Below are positions 11,906-22,859 of a stretch of 64,000 bases of DNA, in pieces. This stretch comes from Puccinia triticina (taxonomy: Eukaryota; Basidiomycota; Pucciniomycetes; Pucciniales; Pucciniaceae): positions 620,001-684,000 of the forward strand of contig NC_070571.1 of assembly GCF_026914185.1 (NCBI RefSeq), given 5' to 3'. Each line of letters opens with the position of its first letter. Positions within the stretch are counted from its first letter, which is position 1. The translations under genes were made by a program, and so were the position numbers. The notes under the pieces are model-generated. The model did not search any database and was not told the origin of the DNA. It was given only the letters and a program-made list of their open reading frames with translations.

Positions 11906-14331
11906 CTAGTCAAGCGGGAATTACACACGATCCTGGCCCTCCCCACTCACCCAAGCTAAATGGAGTGGCGGAAAGAACAAACAGAAAAATAGGCAACTTG
12001 GTGAGGTGCTCTTTACTCAATGCACATCTCCCCAAGATCTTCTGGGCAGACGCTTTTTGTCATGTGTTTCACTCCTTCAACTCCTTCCCCTGCCGCACTC
12101 CATCCGGTTTTCTGGCACCAAAAAAAATCCTGGACAAGCCTCTTGTCTCCCCCAAGCATCTCCATCCTTTCGGCTGCCTGGCGTGGTACAAGGTACCAGA
12201 GGCCAACAGGAAGAAACTTGACAATAAGGGTAGAGCCGCCGTTTTTCTCTTGTATCTTTGTGACGGAAACGGGTTTCGGGTCTGGGATCTGGAAAATCAT
12301 TCAATGGTCAAAAATCGCGATATCATTTATGAGGACACTGTTTTTCCTTATGCCTCCCCCCTCTCAAAGCCAGCCAATCCAGTGTTTGTTGAACTACCAT
12401 GGACATCCGACTATCACCGTCCCAAACCTCAGTCCGTGCCACCAGATTCCCCTCCAGACGTGCCTCAAACTGCGCCGGATCCAAACCCTCTGTCCCCAGT
12501 GAGGACGCCCACACCAGATCTACCTCTCCTGAACATTCAGCTTGAACCGCGTTTTGACAGACGCTTAACAGCATCAATGCATGCGCCGCAAATTGAGTCC
12601 GGACCCCTTCCTCCCAATTCTCCCTCCCCACCCCCTCACCAACCGTCACCACCTGAAGATGTCTCGCCTCCCGCCTCGCAACCCGTGCTCCAGCCCTCCA
12701 AATCAAAAAAGAAGATCAAGGTACAAGCAAAACTTCCGCCGCAAAAGTTGTCTAGGACCAGCCGTCCACCGGACTGCTACGGGGACTGGGCCAAATCAAC
12801 TGGTCCAGCGGAGGATGTTGAAACCCTCAAGACCTGGAAACAACTCATGAAATCGCCAAACAAAAGCAAATGGTTGAAGGCGGCGGACAATGAATTTTCT
12901 TCCTTACTAGGTATGTCCACCTGGCGCCTTGTTCCCCGTCCGACAAAGCGCAAGATCATCAAATCCAAATGGGTATTCAAAGTGAAAAAAACGGCGGATA
13001 AAACTATTCAAAAACTTAAAGCGCGCCTGGTTGCAATGGCGTACACACAAGTGCAAGGCGTGGATTACAAAGAAGTTTTTGCTCCTACTTTGTGTTTAGA
13101 AACCCTGCGGCTAATTCTTTCTTTAATGGCTATCAAGGGTTGAAAGGGACAACAAGTTGATTTCAAAACAGCGTTCCTCAACGGCAAACTGGCCAAACCA
13201 ATCTACATGGAACAACCCCTGGAATTTGAGGACTTGGAACACCCTGATTGGGTCTGCGAAGTGAACAGATCAATTTACAGTCTGAAGCAGTCACCAAGGG
13301 AGTGGAACATTGAGCTACATCGCAGCCTCAAAAAACCAAAATACGACCCCACCATGTACTTCAAGCTGAATAACAATGCTCTAGTTGGTGCAGTTACCAT
13401 CCACGTTGATGATCTCGCCATTGTTAGTGATTTATCATTTGTGGACCCCCTTATCACCAACCTCGGCAAGAAATACAAAATCAGAGCGGATGAAGACCTA
13501 CATCTTTTCCTATCCATGAAGATCACGCGTGATCTCTCCAACAGTCACGTCTATGTCTCACAATCTCACTACATTGACGAGCTTCATCAATGGTTTCTCT
13601 GGGACAAACACATACCTGTCTTGACTCCAACTGACTTGTTTTTCAAGAATATAGTTCTCCGCACGGCAGATGAACCACCCTCATCGGGGCCATACAATCA
13701 GCTCATCGGCTCCCTGCTTTGGGTGGCGCAGTGCACTAGACCCAACATCTCTTTTGCGGTCAATCGTCCATCCCAATTTCTCAGAGATCCCTCTGACTCC
13801 CACTGGAAAGCCATGTTTAGAATTCTGAACTATCTGATCAAAACAAAGGATCTTTGTCTCCGTCTGGGTGGGTCTTTAAACTGCTCAGGTTACAGCAACT
13901 CGGACTGGGCGGAGGACCGCCACGACAGGCGCTCAAACTTGGCGTACACATTTTGCATAGGGGACAGCACAATCTCCTGGAAATCTAGAAAATAAGCAAC
14001 AGTCTCCTTGTCCAGTACCAACGCAGAGTAAAAAGAAATGTTGGATTCATGCAAAGAAGGACTTTGGATCCAATACATTCTGTCGGAGCTACGCCTTCGG
14101 CCCAAATCAGCTCTTCCACTCCATGTCGATAACGCGGGCGCTGAGGCCCTGGCAAAAAACCCCGAGCATCATTCCCGGACAAAGCACATCCATGCCCGCT
14201 TCCACTTTGTGCGCGACTGTGTCAAGGCAAAAAGACCGGTGGTCATGCACGTGTCAACTAAGGACATGTTGACAAAACCACTCTTTAGGATTTCTCTCAA
14301 ATCTCAGCAATCACAATTTGGCATTGTCTAA
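11905..14331 (+). pseudogene. Copia-1 pol: integrase C-terminus, reverse transcriptase, RNase H
   Basis: One reading frame runs from about 11905 to the stop at 14329-14331, broken by three stop codons (13141 TGA, 13993 TAA, 14029 TAA). The integrase end has PHSPKLNGVAERTNR, including the catalytic Glu region. The reverse transcriptase has KSKWVFKVKK, VDYKEVFAPT, a FLNGKL motif just after the first stop, SLKQSPREW and the catalytic HVDDL (YVDD variant). RNase H has GYSNSDWAEDRHDRRS and HVDNAGAEALAKNP. Integrase, then RT and RNase H, is the Copia order. Two of the stops are explained by C-to-T changes (CGA to TGA, CAA to TAA). It cannot make a full polyprotein. Confidence 0.92.
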
Positions 14332-15094
14332 TTTTTGACTCCCTTTCTTTTTTCCTTTCCGGCTTTTTTCCCTTCCTTCTCTCTAAATTTTCTCTCTTTA
14401 TCTCACTTTTAAAATGTTTTCCTTTTGTTAAGTTAGTCAAACGGTGTTTCCTATCTTAGTTTCTTTCTCTCTGCTACATACATGTATTTCACATTTCTCA
14501 CATTTCACACCCATTTCACATGTTGTTATTATACCTGAGACAGTGCACGTGGAAGTTCTCCTCTCCTCATCCTTCCACACTCATCTCCACTCGCTCAACC
14601 TCGTGTGCGCTGATCTCAGGTATAGTTCTCTGTTTCTCTCTTTCTCTCCTGCCTTCTTTCTGTCTTCTGTTTTCATCTCCTCCACTGCTGACTCGTGTGT
14701 AATGCATCATCCTTCCACACTCATCTCCACTCGCTCAACCTCGTGTGCGCTGATCTCAGACTCAACACCTTTTTCTTCTCTAGGTTGTCAGCAAGGGGGG
14801 GTGTTAAGGTTTTGTGTTTTTTCCTTTATGTTTCAGTGTGCTTCCAACCTATCACTTGTCTTTCATCTTTCTTCATTCTGTGAAATGTGTATGTAGGCAT
14901 CTAGCTCAATGGGCGTGCGTGTGTGGAAGCTCCTTTTCCTCATCCTTCCACGCACGTACTCATCACTTTTGTCCGTTGAGCTAGGTGAGTTCTTTTCTTT
15001 TCTTTCTTTTCCTTTCTTTGTTGTTGCAATGAATCCTCATCCTTCCACGCACGTACTCATCACTGTTGTCTGTTGAGCTAGGTTCATTTCAAGA
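14332..15094 (+). repeat. Copia-1 3' untranslated region and 3' LTR with internal duplications
   Basis: After the pol stop comes a C/T-rich tract. A 51-bp segment (CATCCTTCCACACTCATCTC...) occurs twice, at about 14572-14622 and 14707-14759. The 3' LTR runs 14802-15094. It contains a second duplicated block (CATCCTTCCACGCACGTACT...) at about 14941-14984 and 15031-15082, ending TTGAGCTAGG. The two duplicated blocks share their first 12 bases. Small open frames here are not considered genes. Confidence 0.7.
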
Positions 15095-15117
15095 CTAGTC
15101 AGAAGCATTCTTGCCGC

Positions 15118-16288
15118 TGTGGCCAGCAAGATCAGAAAGTCTCAGATTCAATCTCACCCTTCAAGATTTTCAAGATTCAAGACTTCACACCTCAATACCC
15201 AAGATCCTCACTCATTCCTCAAGATCCTCAAAGTTTCATCTTCAAGACCCTCAAGATTTCATCAAGAACCTCAAGCTTTAAGATTCAAGAATCCACACCT
15301 CAAGACCTCAAGATTCTCAGCCTCTCAAGCTCTCAGCAATGGTGAAACTGATACTTTACAAGTATCAGTATTGTGTGTGTATTGTATCAAAATAGATGTA
15401 TTTTGGATGTATTGGTTATCAGATACAATACATGGTTTTCCAAAACTGTGTATTTGGGTGCCCAATACAATACAATACAGCATGTATCAGGGGAAATACA
15501 TGCTGTATTGTATTGAAATACATGTATTTGTGATGTATCTGATATCAGATACAATACACACTTTTCCAAAACTATGTATCGCCAATACAGATACAAATAC
15601 ACGTATTGTATCAGTTTCACCGTTGCTCTCAGTTTATTCCTCCCAATCCTTCTCATCTTCTCCCCCAGTTTCATTTCCACCTCTGGTCCACTCCCTTAAA
15701 ATTCTTGGCCCTAACACATCATGAGCTGTGGGTTAGTCTCTTGTTTTGTCTGTGGTCTCCATGTGGTTTTGATTCTTCTTCTCCCTTTCTTCTCTTTCCA
15801 CCTGTGGTTGATTGTTTTGTCTATGTGTCTGCCTCATCTCTCTGGTTTCTCCTTTTTTTCTTGTGTTTTTGTTTTCTTTTCTTTTCTCCCTGTTGTCTGT
15901 TGTGTTGTGCGTGCATGTGGCGCGCAAGGAGATGATGAAATTTATGTGACAGGTCGCCTCCCATCATCCAAGTTCGCCGAACTTGGATGATGGGAGAGGC
16001 ATGCCATTCTAGTACAAGAATAAGGGCATCACCTTTTTGATCAATCATCAAGAATCCCGAATCCAAGTCCTTCATCTGATCCCCAGTCCCCTTCCAGAAT
16101 CCTCACACATCCAAACCAACAACCGCCGTTGAGAATTCACACCTTGACAAAAACCTCAAAACCACTTCCCCCAACCCTATCACCTCAAATCCCTACAACT
16201 CTTTTCCAGACCATCCAAGAGGGCAGTCACATGACATCTTTTCCCCTTGCAGTGCTGCCGCCTGCTTAGCACCGGACAGAGCTCCATA
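15118..16288 (+). mobile_element. Solo LTR (family of 62418) with a MITE and a 39-bp palindrome
   Basis: Starts TGTGGCCAGC and ends GCTCCATA (CACA expected). It is flanked by CCGC at 15114-15117 and 16289-16292. It shares with the copy at 62418 the CAAGATTC-rich 5' part, the T-rich middle, and GAGATGATGAAAT. The pair also share the palindrome around CCAAGTTCGCCGAACTTGG and the AGCACCGGAC tail. In this copy the palindrome is perfect over 39 bp (15958-15996). The MITE at 15337-15625 accounts for the extra length. Its target lies just downstream of the Copia-1 duplication. Confidence 0.8.
15337..15625. mobile_element. TIR MITE (CAAYGGTGAAACTGATAC ends)
   Basis: The left end CAATGGTGAAACTGATAC pairs with the right end, whose reverse complement is CAACGGTGAAACTGATAC (one mismatch). 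It is flanked by CTCTCAG on both sides; with one more base the duplication is GCTCTCAG (8 bp). The interior carries repeated GTATTGTATC/GATACAATAC motifs. The right end CACCGTTG is shared with the MITE at 9945. No coding capacity. Confidence 0.8.
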
Positions 16289-16974
16289 CCGCTAAGGCCA
16301 TACAAGCCTGATGCCTCTGTCCAATGTGGTGCTCCATTGGCGTGAAAATGCCAAAAGAACATTGCAGAGGTATTGGGAAAGCATAGATACAGCTATCATT
16401 CATTATAAGAGGAGGAAGTTATATATAACACAAGCAGTGTATGTGTACATGGGAGGGATAGAGTCATTACAGACGGATGGATGATGGATGGTGTTATCAC
16501 GGATGGAACGGCAGACTAGGATTATGTAGGATGGACGGCGTGATCAGGTATGGAATGGAGGAACATGAATAGGTAGGACAGCAGGGAGGTGGAGGGATTT
16601 ATAAATAGAAGAGGTGGAGGGTATTGGGAGCACATGTCTCAACCAGGAATGGAAGGGAGGATGATGTGGTGTATCGAGTAAGGCAGTGTTATAAGGTTAT
16701 ATTATCCTTATAAGTGTGGTATATTACTTTATAAGGGTCTAGGATTCAGTATGATGGGATATGGATGGAATTATTAATTAGGTGAGGAAGAAAAAGGAAG
16801 GAAGGAGCAATGTGGGAGGAGAGGCTTTGACCCCCAATATTCTGGATGGAAGAAGGAAACAGCTGGACATGCAGGCATATGGTAGGTTACGGAAGGTTGT
16901 TTGGGTCACCTAGCAACACATGATATCATGCAGTGCAGCATATGCAGGCAGATAAGGTGTTCAAGGAGTTTCCT

Positions 16975-17125
16975 GCAGAATCAATTACATCATTGTTTGG
17001 CAGACAGTGCAACATATGCATATATTGCTGTGCAACTGATATCCCCTCCTGCAGAATCCATTACCTCATTGTTTGGCAGGCAGTGCAACACATGCATATA
17101 TTGCTGTGCAACTGATATCCCCTGC
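16975..17125. repeat. Two tandem copies of a ~74-bp unit
   Basis: The unit begins TGCAGAATC(A/C)ATTAC and ends CTGTGCAACTGATATCCCC. Copies at about 16975-17047 and 17051-17125 differ at only a few positions. The duplication is part of the presumed LTR-like region. Confidence 0.8.
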
Positions 17126-17267
17126 AGAAAATAGCCCTCACAAGGAGTTCCCCTGGAGCTAAATTCCCTCACCCTTCAATATATAAGGAGGCCTCTTTCC
17201 CCCCCTCATCAGATCTTTTCCCCATCAGCCTACAGAGGTTTGGTCACAGCGGTTAGATTAGTTAAAT

Positions 17268-17450
17268 TGGTACTCTAGTGGTAGTGGTACTTTAGTGGTA
17301 GTGGTAGTGGTAGTGGTACTTTAGTGGTAGTGGTAGTGGTAGTGGTACTTTAGTGGTAGTGGTAGTGGTAGTGGTACTTTAGTGGTAGTGGTAGTGGTAG
17401 TGGTACTTGAGTGGTAGTGGTAGTGGTAGTGGTAGTGTTAATTTAGAGTC
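17268..17450. repeat. Hierarchical microsatellite of GGTAGT with a 24-bp higher-order unit
   Basis: GGTAGT repeats are interrupted regularly by GGTACTTTA, giving a higher-order unit of about 24 bp repeated five or so times. It is followed by AGTAGTAGT. This is a length-variable tract with no coding potential. Confidence 0.9.
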
Positions 17451-18949
17451 AGTAGTAGTAGTAGTAGTCAGGAGCTCTAGTAGTAATTAAAGTGCCTTAT
17501 CAAGAGATTGTTAAGGAAGAGATTATTACCAACTTCATCAACAACAATTATAACAAGTAGTAGTAGTAGTGTAGTAGCAACCAGGAGCTCTAGTATTGAT
17601 TAAAGCATCTTATCAAGAGATTGTTTAAGGAAGAGATCATTACCAACCTTCTCATCAACAACCCATCATCATCAAAATTTTTATCTTACATAATTAATCC
17701 CACTGGATTATATTATCCCCCATCATCAGAAGTTGTAACAGATCTGCAAGATTAGTGATTTGAGGTATCTAGGTCTGATAGAGATTACTATACAAAAGTA
17801 AGATCTATCTTGGAATCAGCCACATTACAAGACTCTTATTTATTTGCATAGTACCATTAGAGGGGCAGGTCTTTCAAACCACCCGTAAGTTGTAATAGCC
17901 TTTCAACCTATTAGCAATTTATTTCCCCCTCAGAGGATATTTTCACCAAATAAAACATTTAATGTCCCACAAGAGTCCCTACACCAACTTATTCCCCCTC
18001 AAGCTACACCGTTACCTCTCTGTCAACAACTGATCCGCACAATTGGAATTAAGTCCGACAATCCATGACAACCTCGTCAGGGACCTTATTGCTCTTGCTT
18101 GGAGTCTGAGTGGTAGATCTGAAGAACTGAGCAAATACGAGTTTGACAGCAATGAGTTCAGGGACTCTGATTCCCAAGAAGACACTTAAAGCAACTCAGA
18201 TTCATATTTAAATTGTTTTTCCTTTGTTGTTCTCATAATAAAATACGGGGTGGGTTATTTTTACAATTGGTGTTTTACGATGCCCCTCCATTGCAAAGGA
18301 GGGGAATTGTAAAATGGTATATAATGTGTTATTGAGTTATTTTTACAATTTCTTGGGTTAAACCACTCATTGTAAACTAACACTATGTAAATCACCAATT
18401 GGAATTTTCAACCCTGTGACCTGTAACCTGTAAATTTACAACCTGCCAGGTTACAATGTAAGTTACAATGCATGTAAATATGTACATACCCCACCAAACA
18501 ATTACATTTACACCCACTTAACTTACAATGTCCCTCCCTTGCCACTCAAAACACCTAGACCAAGCCGCTCATTGCCCTCCGCAAGCGTTGGGGCAGACCT
18601 AGGTAGGGCTAGAAATGACACACTGCACTACTTAGGGCTACAAGAAAACTCCGTCCCACCAGTCGGCCATTTCTATGTCGTTTGCTGCTGTAAAGTGCCC
18701 AATCAATGCTCGTTTCTCCACTGAATCTATATCCATATTCTCACGAGCTTATCCAGCAAACTTATTAGACAATACAGGATTTACCAACTCAATCGGTTAC
18801 CTTATACCATTTGCAAATAAGCTTCAATATCTAATAATACATACTGCAGGATGCGCAAGAAAATTACCACCGCAAATCCCACCTCTCACCTCAACCCTTG
18901 AGCACGTCCTCCCACAATTGCCTCCACCCCCACAATACCCACGATATCC

Positions 18950-21900
18950 ACCACAAAATCCGCCACGGACTCAATATCCACCACGAATCCTGACGAGTTG
19001 AAGACAAAAACCGCTGTCAACCCTGACATTGCAAATCAAGCCCAATCGGAATCCAACCAAAACTGGCAGTACCCAACTGCCATGGATAACGGATTCAGCA
19101 CTTACATCAATCATGGGTGCATTTTAGATAGGCAGGGCTACCCACTTTACCCTAACGGATCCACAACATACGTTCTCACCGTTGGCGCCGACATCAGAAA
19201 CTTTGGAGCGGTTGGTTTCACCAAAAGATCCAGTAACGGTGCAAAGTCGGACGAGTGGCGAGTTGTCCGATTATACTGCCTTGGTGTTTTACGGTGTGAT
19301 CTCATCTAATTTGGGGGTGGATGTGGTAAGCCAATCCTGATCTACCCAGAAAACCAGCAAACATCAATCACAAGGCTGTCACACCTCAAGACTAAATCCC
19401 ATACCTCTGGCCCCCTTGTCAGCAAAGCCCAAGGTCCTCAACATCCCCACTCAATGGTCATACCCTGGATAATAGTATTCCCTCTTCCCACACTCCCCCT
19501 CTCTTGGATAAACCCTCTCCCTAGTCTCAAACATCTACCCAGATCACATGTTACCCCCTTCTTCTAGTGTTTCCTTAGAACCATGTGCTCAAAGATGTAT
19601 AAGCAACCTTGAAACCCTTCACCCTCCAAACCCAACATGATACACATTATACTAGACATAGCCCCAAACCCCACCTAGATTATTTCTCCCTGAAACACTT
19701 CCTGAAACGCTTCCTGAAACGCTTCCTGAAACGCTTCCTGAAACACCTAACTCCTCCTATCTTCAATCCCTAGATGAATTCTTCCTGAAACACTTCCTGA
19801 AACACCTAACTCCTCCTATCTTAGATCATAGAATATTCTACCCCTGTTATGTCTCACATATCCCCTCCTCCAACTAGGAAGATTGCACCATAGCCCCCAG
19901 AAGATGGCATCATCCCCACCCACTATTACACCATCATGCAACTCCTTGACCCACTACTCTGACCACAGGGCTGTTTCATCCTATAGAAGTAGAATGTTCT
20001 ATGCTTCCCTCCAGGTTATCCTTGTTTCCTCATGGCTCCTCTTTCTTGTGTATATAAACTGGGTTGTTTTACTCTTAATTTGTTCCCCATCAGATCCTGT
20101 AAAAGTAATTCAGATCACTGGTCACCTATCATTAGCCTTGCTTATGCCAATAAATCAGATTGGACAAGCTTGTTATCTGTGTACAAAATATTAGATTAGT
20201 AGAAAAGTAACCCTCAAGACATACCTCAAGAATCCTCTATAGCCACACCTTTCCATAAGAGTCCACACTCTTATATCTTTTTCTTGTTCCCAGAGAGGCA
20301 GTCCATTAAAGCACCATTCCCTCTCCAGCTCTATTCATCCCAAGAGTAGTTCCACACCGGGGGCAAACAAACTGACCTATTCCACATACTTGTCTCTCAT
20401 TTTACGGCTCAAACGACTAAGGAGCTAATTGAGAATAAGAATCTCAAGTCCACCCTCACTCGTGGATCTCACAAGCTCTTTGATGAAGCTCGCAAGCTTC
20501 ATCCGCATTCATTTGTCCCTGGGGAGTATGCATCTTGTGATTTCTTCATGGAAATCGTCCTTGATCAAAAAACAAACTCGTCGAAGGTTCTGGAAACCCT
20601 GTTCTCAGTCCAAGAGACCCGAAATTTCACCTGCCCCCGCAAGATCCACAACAAGAAAATTGTTCACCCCCGGGGCGATTGCCGCTTGTTTGTCCTCGCC
20701 GTCACCCCGTCCATGTTTGCTAACAACGGTATCAGCCCGACGGAACCAGATAAACTGATTGTGCAGTGGTCGTCTGTGGGCCTTGCTGGAACCTCTGCTC
20801 TGCAATGCCGGAGTTGTAACACTAGCCAGCCCAAGAAAACCCGTTGATCTCAGCCCACTGATCATGAAGAACCGACTAGTACAGGTAGTTTCCTTGATGA
20901 GGTCTCCCACATATCCTTCCCTGATGCAAAAGCTCCCCCTCATCTATATTTTCACGTTGACATATCGACCATCTCAGATGAAGAAGAACAGCAAGCTTTC
21001 ATGGGCCAGATGAACTGGCCATTCAAGCTGACCGTCTCTGGTGAGGTTTACACATTGATCTCGCGTGGATTCTGGGGAGCCAAACACTACTGGGATAAAG
21101 TCTTGCGGAACGTTCGAGGAGTGACTGGTGTATGGCTCCACAATGATCAAATCAATGCCGGATTTGCCCAGATGGTCAACCCGCTTCCCGGCAGTATCAG
21201 CGGACCGCATTTGCGCACAAGTTGGTTAATCTATTTGCGAAGCTGGACCCAAGATGAAGCAACCTTTGTGGAACAAAGTATTAATTGAATCCGCCGCGAT
21301 AACCCCAAAATCACCTCGGCAATGCCTTTTGCTCACATGAAAAGTCTTTTGAATTTGTCTTACAACGGCAATGTGAATCTGGAAAAATTGAAACCAGAAA
21401 CCGATTCAAAATTGGCAAGTAACCGGAGACATACATATCACGGTGACATTGGAGACAATATCTCCGATGATTCCAGCTCGGGCGGTTCCAGTGATAGCGA
21501 TTATAGTGGCAACCACTCCAAGGATGATCCGAGCAATGATGGATCCGAATACAAAGCTCGTGGTCCGGCATTGAGAGCCCCTATCCTCCAACCGATCAAG
21601 ATTAGACTTTGGATGAACAAGACACAGCTCACTCCCTCGAGCGATACCTCACCAAAATCACTCCATGCCAAACCAACCGTTGTAAAGTCACTCACCAAGC
21701 CGTCTGCCAGGCGGGGACGCCATGCAAGGGCTCCTCAAAAGGTTCCCACTCCCGATATTCCTCCAGAAAATCCCGCAGCTCTAGATTCCAGTCAATTGTC
21801 AGAAGCCAGTGCTGAGGTAACGGTGATACAACAAGCATCCGCCAAGCCAACCAAAAAATGTGGTCGTCCCAGGAAGAAGAAACACTATGCGGCCAAAATC

Positions 21901-22305
21901 AATTCGACCCCTCTCACTAATGCAGACTGGGAGCGCATTGCCGCCCGCTTGGCGGCCAACTTTACTTCTCATTGGAACGCGGAGAATGAGAGGTATCAGA
22001 GACTGAATCCAAATGGTGGCCGAGCTCTACAAATAGAGGTGGGAAGGCCCCCAAATAATCCAGTTTCCTCTCTTAATGTTGGCTCCCCTCAGAATTCCGC
22101 CACCCCCCAGGAAGTCGCAGCAAGTCAGAAGGCCATTGCGATTCAGAAAGCAGCGGCCACTAAGAGGGCCGCTGCCGCCACTCTGGCCGCCGCTAAGCAC
22201 CAGGCCATCCGAAATTCCGTTGCCGCCAAGACGGCGGTTGCCCCTCGGAAAGATTTGGCCAAGCGCATGGGGATGCGCAGGTCTGCGCGAACCCGTCGGG
22301 TTTGA
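18950..22305 (+). pseudogene. MULE-encoded protein: zinc-motif N-terminus, USP-like His box, AT-hook tail
   Basis: The N-terminal part (to about 19305) reads DEWRVVRLYCLGVLRCD, resembling the start of the WRKY-GCM1-type zinc region of Mutator transposases. The central catalytic region is missing; an LTR lies there. The frame resumes at about 20357 and runs to 22305 with two TGA stops (20845, 21286). Around 21045-21150, EVYTLISRGFWGAKHYWDKV then GVWLHND resembles the C-terminal His box of C19 ubiquitin-specific peptidases (Y-L...HY...W..D). The tail is rich in Ser, Lys and Ala, with an AT-hook-like CGRPRKKKH (about 21864-21890). A MULE transposase fused to a C19-like domain is my reading from motifs; the peptidase call is tentative and the Cys box is not seen. 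Confidence 0.65.
19322..20356 (+). mobile_element. LTR (3' LTR plus ~20 bp of internal sequence) inside the MULE gene
   Basis: A polypurine tract (TTTGGGGGTGGA, 19310-19321) directly precedes TGTGGTAAGCC, the LTR start. The LTR ends TTCCACA at 20356 and is followed by CCGG. A TATA box (TGTATATAAACTG) lies near 20050. GCTTCCTGAAAC repeats several times at 19696-19805. No 5' LTR or internal coding remains. The MULE central region is also missing, so a deletion accompanied or followed the insertion. Confidence 0.7.
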
Positions 22306-22859
22306 TTTCTTGTGGTTGCTATTTTTTCTCATTGAATCCCCCCGGCCCAACATTTGCCTCTTGCTTGTTTCTTTCATATATCTCTTGAAAATTACCTGCC
22401 TGCTGGTTCCTCTGCTTGTTCCTCCGACGTAGTGTGTCCCCTTGTTTTTTTTTTCAGGCCTTTGGGCCTTTTTTTTGACAAGGCATTGCAAAAATACACA
22501 CCTCATTGGAGTGAAATCTAATTTTACAACCCCTGATTTGCAATGAGCTTTGCTTTGTAAATGAATCTCATTGCAAAATTATTTGTTTGGGGGCAATGGG
22601 ACCTTTTTACATTGCCCATTTTTGCAATGGGTCAATTTGGTAAAACATGTGTTGTAAATGAGCAATTTAATGGATATTGTGAGCAGATTTACAATTTGAT
22701 TTTTACATATTCTTGCTTTGCATTGCCCTAAATGTTCTCTGAAATTGCAAATTTGTATGTTCTGGGCTGATTATGCAGTTTTACAACTTCCCATTTTTGC
22801 AATGTACCCACATTGCAAAAGGTAAATTGTAAAAATAAACATCCCCATAAAATACTAGT

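Larger units (their letters stand above)
9463..15094 (+). mobile_element. Copia-type LTR retrotransposon (Copia-1), decayed and nested
   Basis: The 5' LTR fragment starts TGTTGAGGTTTTG at 9463; the 3' LTR starts TGTTAAGGTTTTG at 14802, directly after a polypurine tract (14790-14801, AGCAAGGGGGGG). Both continue with GTTTCAGTGTGCTTC and GTATGTAGGCATCTAGCTCAA. The element is bounded by CTAGT at 9458-9462 and 15095-15099, a 5-bp duplication typical of Copia. The gag, protease and N-terminal integrase regions are missing. They are replaced by an LTR at 9581-10972 and a palindromic element at 11055-11905. The pol part remains at 11905-14331. Confidence 0.8.
16293..18237. other. LTR-like and tandem-repeat region without a convincing gene
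   Basis: A promoter-like block at 17150-17210 (GAGCTAAATTCCCTCA, then AATATATAAGGAGGCC) repeats the core-promoter layout of the LTRs at 64 and 50750, so part of this region is probably a diverged LTR with undefined ends. A 60-bp segment with CAGGAGCTCTAGTA and TTATCAAGAGATTGTT occurs twice (about 17470-17533 and 17580-17646). Around 18065-18190 the + strand reads a short coding remnant ending SNEFRDSDSQEDT plus stop; its family is not recognised. Confidence 0.45.
18247..22846 (+). mobile_element. Mutator-like (MULE) DNA transposon with perfect 9-bp target duplication
   Basis: The left end GGGGTGGGTTATTTTTACAA matches the reverse complement of the right end, GGGGATGTTTATTTTTACAA. Both continue into CATTGCAAA motifs, giving imperfect TIRs of about 35 bp. 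ATAAAATAC lies directly outside both ends (18238-18246, 22847-22855). Nine base pairs is the Mutator hallmark. Subterminal zones (18250-18540, 22470-22840) are packed with TTTTACAAT and CATTGCAAA motifs, likely transposase sites. One + gene lies inside, interrupted by an LTR at 19322-20356. It inserted next to a SANT-like gene. Confidence 0.88.

Noticed and set aside
12323..12706. Antisense frame over Copia-1 integrase/RT
   Set aside because: Shadow of the real coding frame, with no splice sites or promoter comparable to the 59-60 kb antisense gene.
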